Counted from the first letter of the stretch, positions 7,215 through 14,471 are shown. The stretch: 27,740 nt of DNA from Actinomycetales bacterium (GCA_016710645.1 JADJVI010000001.1:1-27740); one strand, 5' to 3'. Notes: a model not told the origin generated them from the sequence alone. Translations and numbers: made by a program.

Positions 7215-8149
7215 GCACCGACCTCCGTGAGCTCGCCGCGCGGAGACGCGGTGTGGGCGCCGATCGATGCCACGAAGTCCAGGTAGACGTCCTCCAGGGA
7301 CGGAGTAACCGAGCGCAACTCTGTCACCGGGGTCCCTATCGAGAAGGCCACCCGCCCGACCGCCTCGCGCTCGATCCCCGTGACGACAAGGTCGCTGCTC
7401 TGGCGCCGGACCTGCGCACCCGCACGGGCCAGCGCATCGGACAGGCGATCGGGCTCCAGGGTTGCGACGACAGACGTGGCGACCGTGTGCGCTCGCATGA
7501 ACTGTTCCAATGTGGAAGACCACACCACGCGCCCCGCCTGCAGGATGACGACGTCGTCGGCCAAGCCTTCCACCTCCGCCATGAGATGCGAGGAGAACAG
7601 CACGGTTCGTCCGGACGCCGCCTTCTCCTTCACGAGGCGGCGGAGCCACCTCATCGCCTCGGGATCGAGCCCATTGGCCGGCTCGTCGAGGATGAGTGCG
7701 ACCGGATCAGCGAGCACTGCCATGGCGATGCCCAACCGTTGACGCATCCCGAGCGACAGGCTGCGACCCCTCTGGAACCCAAAGGGCTCCACGCCACACT
7801 CTCGAGCGACGTGTCTGACCCGCTGGCCGCTCAACCCGAGACTCGCGGCCAGAATCGACAGGTGCTCACCCGCCCGCCAGGAAGGATGAACGGCCGGGCC
7901 TTCCACGAGGGCCCCCAGCACCCCTGCCGGGTCGTCGTGACGGGCAATCGGCCGGTCCCCCACGTGGGCCACGCCGGTGGTGGGACGGTCCAGGCCGGCG
8001 ACGATGCGCAGGATGCTGGTCTTGCCGCTGCCGTTGGGACCCAGGACGGCCGTGACTCGGCTCGGCTCGGCCGTGAACGTCGCCGAGTCCACGGCCACGA
8101 CATGCCTATGCCGCTTGGTCAGGTCCCGGACCGAGATGGCGTGGGTCAC
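7211..8149 (-). CDS. ABC transporter ATP-binding protein (BcrA/CcmA type)
   Basis: The 312-residue protein starts at a GTG overlapping the upstream stop. It has Walker A GPNGSGKT at residues 37-44, the signature LSLGM at 131-135, Walker B ALILDEP at 151-157, a D-loop NGLDPEA, and an H-loop histidine in LFSSHLMAEVEG. About 80 residues follow the nucleotide-binding domain, as in ATPases that serve bacitracin-, lantibiotic- or drug-type ABC-2 exporters. It carries no membrane domain, so its partner must be one of the neighbouring membrane proteins. It probably powers export or self-protection against the cluster's product. The ATPase assignment is firm; the substrate is inferred. Confidence 0.93.
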   Translation of the reverse strand: MTHAISVRDLTKRHRHVVAVDSATFTAEPSRVTAVLGPNGSGKTSILRIVAGLDRPTTGVAHVGDRPIARHDDPAGVLGALVEGPAVHPSWRAGEHLSILAASLGLSGQRVRHVARECGVEPFGFQRGRSLSLGMRQRLGIAMAVLADPVALILDEPANGLDPEAMRWLRRLVKEKAASGRTVLFSSHLMAEVEGLADDVVILQAGRVVWSSTLEQFMRAHTVATSVVATLEPDRLSDALARAGAQVRRQSSDLVVTGIEREAVGRVAFSIGTPVTELRSVTPSLEDVYLDFVASIGAHTASPRGELTEVGA

Positions 8150-8706
8150 GGCGTGGCCGTCAGCAACAGCAGGGCCGAGTTGACGCAGACGGCCAGGAAG
8201 ACGAAGCCCAACACTCGGCCTCGGGCCACCCCTGGGTTGTCATACCAGGCGCACACGGCATACCCGATTGTTCCCACCACCCCGAGAGTCAGGCGGGCCA
8301 TCGGCTGCTGCAGGGCATCTAGCCCCGGCTGTCCCCAGCCGCCGAAGGCGACACCGGCCGCGGCCATGAAGGGGACCTGTCCCCACAGCGTCCAGCCCAC
8401 GCTGTGGCCCAGCCGCGGTCGGGGCACCCTGGTCACCGCGGCGAAGAGGACACCGTAGACGCCGGCCTGGAAGACCACGAGCGCGATCGCACCGAGCAGG
8501 ACGAAGACTCGCAGGATCGTCAGATAGACCTCAGGCGAGGTCACCGGACTGGTTGCGCTTCCCTCGATGACGGCTTTGCGCAAGAGGCGGTCGGCGGCCA
8601 GCATGACCACAGTGGCGTAGATGAGTGCCAGCATCACCACCGAGCTGAGGCGCTGGAGGCGCCGGATGGGTGCGGGCATGTCCTTGATGTTCTCGGCGGT
8701 GCTCAC
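8146..8706 (-). CDS. Multi-pass membrane protein of unknown function
   Basis: The 186-residue protein starts at GTG 8706, three bases past the stop of the SpoIIM-like gene, and its own stop overlaps the next ATPase start. About five hydrophobic segments are visible: residues 20-41, 65-90, 105-125, 137-155 and 164-183. The short polar N-terminus reads MSTAENIKDMPAPIRR. I cannot place it in a family with confidence; the segment layout is loosely like YIP1-type proteins. Its position directly before the BcrA-type ATPase makes it a candidate permease partner for that ATPase. Confidence 0.75.
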   Translation of the reverse strand: MSTAENIKDMPAPIRRLQRLSSVVMLALIYATVVMLAADRLLRKAVIEGSATSPVTSPEVYLTILRVFVLLGAIALVVFQAGVYGVLFAAVTRVPRPRLGHSVGWTLWGQVPFMAAAGVAFGGWGQPGLDALQQPMARLTLGVVGTIGYAVCAWYDNPGVARGRVLGFVFLAVCVNSALLLLTATP

Positions 8707-8709
8707 GTG

Positions 8710-9246
8710 TCAACCTCTTCCCAGGACACTGTTCATTTCGGCCCATTCGGCCATGGCTGCGGCGGCATAGACGACAAGAGTGAGTGCCAGGAGGCGCACG
8801 ACTAGGAGGACCGCCCGCCGGTCACTCCCGGTGGAATGAACCGCGCGCAGCGCCTCGACGCGGCGGACCGCACAGCGGTACGTGAGCACCCACGCGAGCA
8901 ACTCGAGCGGCACGTGGGCCCAGGTCAACTCAAAGGTCGTACGCAGACCCGCAGCGACAACGGACCCATGTAGCGCCAGGCCGAGGACAAAGCTGTTGAA
9001 CGCGACGGCCGGCCCAGCGACGTATGGAGTGGCCACGCACAAGACCAAAGCCAAGCTGGCGTTGTGCGCGAAGATCGACCAGCCCGAGACCACCATTTCG
9101 GGGTCCTGCAGATCCCAACGAAATAGCGAACCCAGCCAGAAGCCCAGCAGAACGGCGCCTAAGAGAAAGAGAACTACACGCTGCTGAGACACCCATTCCC
9201 GGAAGCCCGGCCTGTGGTCGTTCCGACCTATGCCGTACACGGTCAT
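8710..9246 (-). CDS. SpoIIM/DUF95-family membrane protein
   Basis: The 178-residue protein has about five hydrophobic segments. Its central part shows the pattern I associate with stage II sporulation protein M (DUF95): IFAHNASLAL with Asn62, then an Asn-containing turn AFNSFVLGL with Asn84, then HVPLELLAWV with His111 and Glu115. DUF95 proteins are near-universal members of circular bacteriocin loci, where they are needed for production and possibly for maturation or export. They also occur elsewhere in non-sporulating actinobacteria, next to ABC or RDD-type genes. The ATG overlaps the stop of the upstream ATPase. The match is by eye, not by profile search. Confidence 0.75.
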   Translation of the reverse strand: MTVYGIGRNDHRPGFREWVSQQRVVLFLLGAVLLGFWLGSLFRWDLQDPEMVVSGWSIFAHNASLALVLCVATPYVAGPAVAFNSFVLGLALHGSVVAAGLRTTFELTWAHVPLELLAWVLTYRCAVRRVEALRAVHSTGSDRRAVLLVVRLLALTLVVYAAAAMAEWAEMNSVLGRG

Positions 9247-9875
9247 GACCGCACACCTGCCAGTTCGGGACGACCGACAACCAGGACGATGTCCGCGGGG
9301 CCATTCACCTGCAGGACGTGATCGCTCACCCGCGCGTCCCGCAGGTCATGAGTTGCGACCAGGACCAACGAGTGGGCCGCCCGGCGGACGAGTTGAGCAC
9401 GGGCCTCACGCGCGCCCTGGTCGTCAAGTCCGTTAAGTGGTTCGTCCAGCAGCACCCCATTCCCTACCGGGAGACCTAGAGCGATAGCAAGCACAACGCG
9501 CTGTCGCTGACCAAGGGACAGGTCGGACAGCCGGGTGCCGAGGATCGTCGCCGAAAGCAAGGGGTTGCCCGACATGTCGACCCTGGTTCTGGCGTCGGGA
9601 GCAATCCCCGTGATGAACTCGGCCGCCGTCAACCTGTCCAGCGTCAGCAGGCCGGCGTCGAGGCAGGAAAGGCGCCCGATCGCGCTCTCCTCCCGCGGGA
9701 AATCCGTTGCCGGACCGGCGCTCACGCGCAGGTCGCTGGGATAGATCCGTCCGAGAATCCGCAAGAGAGTGGTCTTGCCGACGCCATTGGCGCCCGTAAC
9801 AACCACGAGGCCGTGTTCGGGAAGGGAGAACTGCGCACGGTCGAAGACGATTCGATCGCCGTACGCGAATGACAC
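9243..9875 (-). CDS. Short ABC transporter ATP-binding protein
   Basis: The 210-residue protein starts at GTG 9875. An in-frame TAG lies three codons upstream, so the N-terminus cannot be longer. Walker A is GANGVGKT at residues 28-35, the signature LSLGQ at 119-123 and Walker B GVLLDEP at 140-146. The H-loop histidine is in VATHDLRDARVSDHVL. It is a minimal ATPase with a compressed helical domain, as in small exporter ATPases of bacteriocin and antibiotic loci. It likely pairs with the two membrane proteins encoded just upstream (9901-11324). An AGAGG sequence three bases before the GTG is a close but usable ribosome-binding site. Confidence 0.9.
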   Translation of the reverse strand: MSFAYGDRIVFDRAQFSLPEHGLVVVTGANGVGKTTLLRILGRIYPSDLRVSAGPATDFPREESAIGRLSCLDAGLLTLDRLTAAEFITGIAPDARTRVDMSGNPLLSATILGTRLSDLSLGQRQRVVLAIALGLPVGNGVLLDEPLNGLDDQGAREARAQLVRRAAHSLVLVATHDLRDARVSDHVLQVNGPADIVLVVGRPELAGVRS

Positions 9876-9900
9876 TGCCCTCTAGCGTGGGCATGAACGT

Positions 9901-10656
9901 TCACCTCACCAATTCGCGGAGTGCGGGCAACCATCCTGGGGAGTCCGCACGGGTCAGCAGGGCAACAACGAGACCGGCCGTAGTCGACAACAGGCTGGCC
10001 AACACAACCTGGGCTGCGTGGCTCTGAAGACCGAGGGTCGGGACCGCACCCGCCATCCCCGACCCCGTAAAGACCACTGCCAGACACCCCGTCGCCGGCA
10101 GACCGGCCCGGGACAACGACGACAGTTCAAGAATCAGGTCGCCGGGGAGGACGACAGTCGCACGCGCTACGACGTACTCGCTCAGCGCTCCCTCCAGGAG
10201 CGCCAGAGACGCAAGAAGCAGGCCAGCAACTGAGTTTCCGGCCAGCAGGAGTAGCACAAACCCTGCTGCCCAGATCGGTAGGAGCACGGCTGCACAGGTG
10301 GCGCGGTAGTACCGACGAACGACCGCGCCATCGGATCCCAGATCACGTAGCAGCAGCAGAGCCCGTGCCAAGCCCTCGGGAGAAAGCAAGCGAACCGCAC
10401 GGACTCGCAGCCAGAGCACCGCGATGAGTGGGCAGGCCAGCAGCAGGTGCTCCGCGAGGGGCGACCAACGCTCGGAGCGCCCCAATGCCCAGGAAATCAC
10501 CCAGCCCACCGCGAGCACGTAACCGATCGTGCGCCCCACTGCTGACGGCAGTCGTTCGGCGCGCAGGCCCCAGGTCCCAGCGTTGGCCCACCGGGCCGCG
10601 GCCGTGCCCGCAACTGCAGCCAGAACGGCCACGATGAGGCCCAAGAAGAGGGTCAT
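9901..10656 (-). CDS. Multi-pass membrane protein, cluster member
   Basis: The ATG at 10656 shares one base with the upstream stop (TGATG) and gives 251 residues. Upstream codons in the same frame overlap the preceding gene and were excluded. The protein is strongly hydrophobic, with about seven membrane segments. They start with LFLGLIVAVLAAVAG at the N-terminus and end with VVLASLLSTTAGLVVALL near the C-terminus. The loops are Arg-rich on one side. I recognise no family. Lying directly before the short ABC ATPase, it is a good candidate for a permease subunit of that transporter or for a maturation component. Confidence 0.8.
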   Translation of the reverse strand: MTLFLGLIVAVLAAVAGTAAARWANAGTWGLRAERLPSAVGRTIGYVLAVGWVISWALGRSERWSPLAEHLLLACPLIAVLWLRVRAVRLLSPEGLARALLLLRDLGSDGAVVRRYYRATCAAVLLPIWAAGFVLLLLAGNSVAGLLLASLALLEGALSEYVVARATVVLPGDLILELSSLSRAGLPATGCLAVVFTGSGMAGAVPTLGLQSHAAQVVLASLLSTTAGLVVALLTRADSPGWLPALRELVR

Positions 10657-11324
10657 CAGGCCCTGGCCCCCGTCCGGCCCGACGACGGGGGCCACGCGAC
10701 GACGCGGGCGGACTCCCCCACCGCGACTGCCACCAGTCCCAGGGTCAGGCCACGGAGGACCGTGTGTCCCCTGCCCCATTTGCCGTCCAGCGCGTTCGGC
10801 AACGCCGTGACCAGCAGCAGTGCCGCAACGACACAACCCCCGGACAGGAACCCGAGCAATGAGCGTGATCGCAGACACTGTGACACGACCGCGGCGCTCG
10901 CCGGGAGCAGCACGGTGACATGGCCCCAGGCGATTCCACGGGCCACGGCGAGCTCCACGAGCCGTAGCAACACTGCATGGCGGGACTGCAGGGACCGTGA
11001 CAGCGAGCGCAGTGACGAGACGACGCCGCCGGCAGTGACGACGAGAAGCGCCTGCGCGTGTTCGCCCGACAACTGGTGACCGATCAATCCCTCGCCGATG
11101 AACGGCGCGCTGACGCCCATGACAGCGCCGACGGCCAGGGCGAACCAGGATGTCGACACCAGGGCCCGGACGATCTGCGGGCGGATCGACAGGCCCGCGG
11201 CACAGCCGACGGCGTGCATGCGCTCCATGACGCGCCGGTCACGTTGCAGCAGTGACGCTCGTAGCCCACCGAGGGCGAGAAGAGCCGTCCGAGGCACGCG
11301 CAGTTGCTTCTTCAACTCGTTCAC
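10656..11324 (-). CDS. Multi-pass membrane protein, cluster member
   Basis: GTG at 11324 is preceded by a strong ribosome-binding site, AGAGGAG, six to seven bases away. The 222-residue protein has a basic soluble N-terminus (VNELKKQLRVPRTALLALGG) of about 50 residues and then about five membrane segments, including WFALAVGAVMGVSAPFI and FLSGGCVVAALLLVTALP. No family is recognised. It directly follows the proposed peptide precursor gene. Together with the next gene it may form a two-protein membrane complex that acts with the short ATPase. The tail (SSGRTGARA) is polar. Confidence 0.8.
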   Translation of the reverse strand: MNELKKQLRVPRTALLALGGLRASLLQRDRRVMERMHAVGCAAGLSIRPQIVRALVSTSWFALAVGAVMGVSAPFIGEGLIGHQLSGEHAQALLVVTAGGVVSSLRSLSRSLQSRHAVLLRLVELAVARGIAWGHVTVLLPASAAVVSQCLRSRSLLGFLSGGCVVAALLLVTALPNALDGKWGRGHTVLRGLTLGLVAVAVGESARVVAWPPSSGRTGARA

Positions 11325-11369
11325 GTTCGTCTCCTCTCGCCCTCGAGCGTCGCTACGTCGGTCCGCCGC

Positions 11370-11690
11370 TCACCAGGAGATGAACGCCGCGAGGGCCCAG
11401 CGCTTGGCGTAGGCGTAGAGGGCCCCGGCGAAGACCGTGGCGATACCGAATGATGCGACCACGCTGGCCGCCAGCCACGCCCAAGAGAGCGCATTGAGCG
11501 CCCAGTAGAGCGCGCCCTCCTGTTCTGTGTTGGAACGGCGGGGGTTCGTCCCCCACCGATGGGAGGACTCGGCCGATGGTCGAAGCGGAGGGGCGGCGCT
11601 ACCGGCGCTGCCCCTCCCGTCGGTCGAGGCGTGGACGATTCGTAAGCCGTTGCTCGTTCTCGTCTCACGACGTGAATCTAGGTCGGCCAT
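11370..11690 (-). CDS. Candidate bacteriocin precursor (hydrophobic C-terminal core)
   Basis: The ATG at 11690 is the only usable start: no other ATG or GTG occurs in frame before codon 78. The 106-residue protein splits into two halves. Residues 1-57 are polar, Ser/Arg-rich and lack hydrophobic segments. Residues 58-106 are almost wholly hydrophobic, with six Trp and Tyr-rich helices: ALYWALNALSWAWLAASVV, then a Gly-containing turn, FAGALYAYAKRW, ending ALAAFISW. A cationic patch close to a hydrophobic C-terminus ending in Trp recalls AS-48 (ends AVIAW) and uberolysin (ends AVIW). Known circular bacteriocin cores are about 58-70 residues, so the leader/core border is uncertain. Codon 16 is the rare Leu codon TTA. 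The upstream GAGG lies about four bases from the ATG. Confidence 0.6.
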   Translation of the reverse strand: MADLDSRRETRTSNGLRIVHASTDGRGSAGSAAPPLRPSAESSHRWGTNPRRSNTEQEGALYWALNALSWAWLAASVVASFGIATVFAGALYAYAKRWALAAFISW

Positions 11691-11709
11691 CGACCCTCAG
11701 GTTGGAAGT

Positions 11710-11749
11710 GCGCTGGCCGGGACGTGCCATGGCACATGCCTGCCAGCGC
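11710..11749. promoter_or_regulatory. 40-bp concentric dyad upstream of the proposed precursor gene
   Basis: Outer arms GCGCTGGC (11710-11717) and GCCAGCGC (11742-11749) flank the perfect 12-base palindrome GTGCCATGGCAC (11724-11735). Both inverted repeats share exactly the same centre, between 11729 and 11730. The dyad lies 20-59 bases before the start codon of the gene at 11370-11690. It could be an operator for a dimeric or tetrameric repressor, or an RNA hairpin in the 5' leader. No regulator gene is seen in the cluster. Confidence 0.55.
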
Positions 11750-11767
11750 AGGTCATCTGTCTGCCAT

Positions 11768-11783
11768 CCAGGGCTTGCCCTGG
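11768..11783 (-). terminator. Possible terminator hairpin after the M18 aminopeptidase
   Basis: CCAGGG and CCCTGG form a perfect inverted repeat around a CTTG loop, starting about 22 bases after the aminopeptidase stop codon. It would separate that transcript from the downstream membrane-protein cluster. No U-run follows, which is common in high-GC actinobacteria. The stem is short, so confidence is low. Confidence 0.35.
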
Positions 11784-11805
11784 GCTGCCACCAGCGCGGG
11801 AAGCG

Positions 11806-13131
11806 TCACGCAGGACGGAGGAAGGCGGCCAGCAACGCGGCATACGCCTGCTGGTCTGGCACCCCGGTGAGCTCGCGGGCGCTGTGCATCGAGAGCATGG
11901 GTGCGCCGACGTCGACCGTCGTCACCCCTAGCTGTCCGGCCGTGATCGGCCCGATCGTCGTGCCGCAGGGCAGGTCCGAGCGGCTGACGAAGACCTGCAA
12001 CGGCACGTCCGCCTGCTCGGCCGCCAGGCGCAGCGCCGCGATCCCCCGCCCGTCCGAGGCGTAGCGCAGCTCACGATGCACCTTGAGCACCGGCCCGCCG
12101 TGCATCCGCACCTGGTGGGCGGGCTCGGCCATCTCGACGTAGTTGGGGTGGGTCGCGTGCGCCATGTCGGCCGACGCGACGACGCTGCCGGCGAGCGCCC
12201 GCCAATAGTCCTCGCGGTCACCACCGGCGGCCCGTTCCAGGATGCTGCCCAGCAGCGGTGAGGCCGCGCCTCGTTCGGAGCGGCTGCCGACCTCCTCGTG
12301 GTCGAAGAGCACGATCGCCGGCCGGCATGCCGTGCGGTCCCCTCCGTCGACCACGGCAGCGGCGAGCAACGCCTCGACTGCGGCATGGCAACTCGCGAGG
12401 TTGTCCAGGCGGGGGGATGCCAGCAGGTCACCGTCGCGCCCGAGCAGAGCCGCCGGCTGGGTGTCGCGCAGGCTCACGTCGAACCCGAGAATGTCACCCT
12501 CCGCAGCGCCCACCTGCTCCCCCAGGTATGCCGTGAAGCTCGCCGCCGCATCGCCGACCCCCCAGAGCGGGACCAGGTGCTGTTGTGGGTTGAGTTGCAG
12601 ACCGCGTTCGTTGACGCCACGGTCGAGATGGATGGCTAGCTGGGCCAGACGCAGCAGCGCCCGCCGGTCATCGAACAGCTCGACGCGCATTCCCCCGGGG
12701 CCGGCCGGGTCGCGCACGACGACCCGGCCGGCCAGCCCGAGATCGCGGTCCAACCACGAGTTGTAGATCGGCGGGCCATAGGGCTCGACACCCAGCAGCT
12801 GCCAGCCGGCCTTGACCACATCGGGATGAGGCTTGACCTGGAAGGTCGGGCTGTCGGTGTGCGCGCCGATGATCCGCCACGGGGTATGCCGTGCCGCCCC
12901 CTCCGGTTGCACCCAGGCCACCAACGCGCCGTCCCGCAGCACGGCATACCGGCCGTGGCTTGTCGGGAACGGCTCGTGCTCGGTCACTATCTCGAAGCCG
13001 CCCTCGTCCACCAGGCGAGCCGCCGCGGTGGCAGCGGCGTGGAACGGCGTGGGGCTGGCGTCGAGGTAGCTCATCAGCCGCTCCACCGGCGCGGGCTGGG
13101 GTGTGGCAGGACGCGAGTCGGCGGTGATCAC
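11806..13131 (-). CDS. apeB: M18 family aminopeptidase
   Basis: This cytosolic zinc aminopeptidase of family M18 removes N-terminal residues, typically acidic or neutral ones. Visible family motifs are SYLDASPTPFHA near the N-terminus, GAHTDSP (metal-binding His and Asp), SPRLDNLASCHA (bridging Asp), LFDHEEVGSRSERGA (catalytic and metal Glu), DLPCGTTIGPITA and GAPMLSMHSARE (metal His). I chose GTG 13131, which gives 441 residues and an N-terminus VITADSRPATPQPAP typical of actinobacterial members, with AGGG upstream. The frame stays open to 13800, but that part is antisense-like to the next gene. ATG at the MSYLDA position is an alternative start. It lies 34 bases after the sugar dehydrogenase and may be cotranscribed with it. 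Confidence 0.92.
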   Translation of the reverse strand: MITADSRPATPQPAPVERLMSYLDASPTPFHAAATAAARLVDEGGFEIVTEHEPFPTSHGRYAVLRDGALVAWVQPEGAARHTPWRIIGAHTDSPTFQVKPHPDVVKAGWQLLGVEPYGPPIYNSWLDRDLGLAGRVVVRDPAGPGGMRVELFDDRRALLRLAQLAIHLDRGVNERGLQLNPQQHLVPLWGVGDAAASFTAYLGEQVGAAEGDILGFDVSLRDTQPAALLGRDGDLLASPRLDNLASCHAAVEALLAAAVVDGGDRTACRPAIVLFDHEEVGSRSERGAASPLLGSILERAAGGDREDYWRALAGSVVASADMAHATHPNYVEMAEPAHQVRMHGGPVLKVHRELRYASDGRGIAALRLAAEQADVPLQVFVSRSDLPCGTTIGPITAGQLGVTTVDVGAPMLSMHSARELTGVPDQQAYAALLAAFLRPA

Positions 13132-13165
13132 GAAACCGACCCTAACGGTGGTGCGTCCGAGAGTG

Positions 13166-14404
13166 TCAGCGCGGGATGAGGCGCAGCAGGCGGCCCGGGC
13201 GGTTGGGTGAGCCGTCTTCGAGCACCCACACTGAGCCGTCCGGAGCCTGCTCGACCTCGCGGATGCGCGCACGCATGGGGTATCGGTCCCCGCTGACGGA
13301 ACGATCGCCGAGCAGGTCGACCCGGATGAGCGCCTGGCCGGACAGCGCCCCGAAAAGGGCGTCGCCACGCCACTGCGGGAACGCTTCACCGGAGTAGATG
13401 AGCAGAGAACTCGGCGAGACCGACGGGTCCCACCACGCCGACGGCGCGACATAGCCGTCGCCCGCACGGTGGTCGGGGATGTCGCGGCCGTCATAGTGCG
13501 TCCCATTGGAGACGATCGGCCAGCCGTAGTTGCCACCGGCCTCGATGAGGTTGAGTTCGTCGCCGCCGCGCGGGCCCATCTCGGTGGACCACAGTCGACC
13601 GTCTGGGTCGAAGGCGATCCCGAGCGGATTGCGATGCCCCATGCTCCACACCTCCGAGGCGCCGGACCCGGCATACGGATTGCCTGGTGCGGGCGCACCA
13701 TCGACGGTGAGGCGGACGACCTTGCCGAGCGTGCCGGTGAGGTCCTGCGCGGGGTCGAACTTCTGCCGGTCCCCCGAGGTGACGAAGAGATGCCGCCCAT
13801 CCGGTGTCAGCGCGAGCCGATGCCCGAAGTGGCCACCGCCGTCCACGGTGGGGTGCTGACGCCAGATGATCCGCAGATCGTCGAGCCGGGCGGCGGTGAG
13901 ATCGAGAGTGGCTGCGCCGACGACGGCCCCGGTGGTCGTGCCCTCCCCCGCCACCACCCAGCTCAGGTAGATCGGATAACGGCCGTCCGCTCCCCCACCC
14001 GGGACGGCAATGACATCGCCCAGACCGCCTTGGTCTCGCGCGACGACGGATGGCACGCCGCTGACCTCGCGGAGTATGCCGTCCGGCATCCGCACGTGCA
14101 TCCGCCCCGTGCGCTCGGTGACCAGCACCGTCTCGCCGGCGCCGGGCAGGAAGGTCATCGCCCACGGCTCGCCGAAGGCAGCCAACTCGGTTTGGGTGAA
14201 CGGCAACTCATCGACGACCCGGGTGGACGCCGCACTCCAGCCAGGTGCGGCAGACGCGTCGCGCGGGTCTGATGGGCTGACCGAGGTTGTCGGGGCAGCG
14301 GACGACGCGGAGCAGGCCCTCGTGACCAGCACCGCGGCCAGAGTCGCGGCCAGTCCCGGAAGGGACCTGCCGAGGGAGAGGCTCAGGGGCTGGGGCGTGC
14401 GCAT
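13166..14404 (-). CDS. PQQ-dependent sugar dehydrogenase (glucose/sorbosone dehydrogenase family), exported
   Basis: The 412-residue protein is a six-bladed beta-propeller quinoprotein of the soluble aldose/sorbosone dehydrogenase type. Motifs in order are FGEPWAMTFLPG, VTERTGRMHV, GGHFGHRLALTPDGRHLFVT (with the likely catalytic His), DLTGTLGKVVRL, WSMGHRNPLGIAFDPDG, WSTEMGPRGGDELNLIEAGG and NYGWP. ATG 14404 precedes a signal-like segment, LPGLAATLAAVLVTRAC, followed by a Ser/Thr/Pro-rich stretch. The Cys might be a lipidation site, but TRAC is not a good lipobox. The frame remains open to 14518 through the tuf terminator, which I excluded. It oxidises aldose sugars outside the membrane in characterised relatives; PQQ dependence here is inferred. 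Confidence 0.88.
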   Translation of the reverse strand: MRTPQPLSLSLGRSLPGLAATLAAVLVTRACSASSAAPTTSVSPSDPRDASAAPGWSAASTRVVDELPFTQTELAAFGEPWAMTFLPGAGETVLVTERTGRMHVRMPDGILREVSGVPSVVARDQGGLGDVIAVPGGGADGRYPIYLSWVVAGEGTTTGAVVGAATLDLTAARLDDLRIIWRQHPTVDGGGHFGHRLALTPDGRHLFVTSGDRQKFDPAQDLTGTLGKVVRLTVDGAPAPGNPYAGSGASEVWSMGHRNPLGIAFDPDGRLWSTEMGPRGGDELNLIEAGGNYGWPIVSNGTHYDGRDIPDHRAGDGYVAPSAWWDPSVSPSSLLIYSGEAFPQWRGDALFGALSGQALIRVDLLGDRSVSGDRYPMRARIREVEQAPDGSVWVLEDGSPNRPGRLLRLIPR

Positions 14405-14417
14405 GAGCCACGGTATG

Positions 14418-14455
14418 CCGAAGGGGGCCGGGACCGAAGTCCGAGCCCCCTTCGG
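14418..14455 (-). terminator. tuf terminator hairpin
   Basis: CCGAAGGGGGC (14418-14428) and GCCCCCTTCGG (14445-14455) form an 11-bp perfect stem with a 16-base loop, 17 bases after the tuf stop codon. It ends the str operon transcript. A copy of the GTATGCCG motif overlaps the base of the stem. The hairpin also lies just upstream of the sugar dehydrogenase start, whose promoter must read through or overlap it. Confidence 0.8.
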
Positions 14456-14471
14456 GCTGTCAATCAGCAGG

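Noticed and set aside
7215..7649. Longer form of the 57-residue C-terminal ORF (202 codons)
   Set aside because: Upstream codons are the out-of-frame shadow of the ABC ATPase gene; the ATGA-coupled ATG at 7214 is the sensible start.
9433..9894. Alternative minus-strand frame starting with ATG just before the short ATPase
   Set aside because: It is in a different frame, Arg-rich and without motifs, while the GTG frame has all ABC motifs.
11353..11668. Other minus-strand frames overlapping the precursor gene
   Set aside because: They are Arg/Pro-rich with no hydrophobic pattern or coupling to neighbours.
13132..13800. Upstream extension of the M18 aminopeptidase frame
   Set aside because: It overlaps the sugar dehydrogenase gene in another frame and has no M18-like sequence before the chosen GTG.
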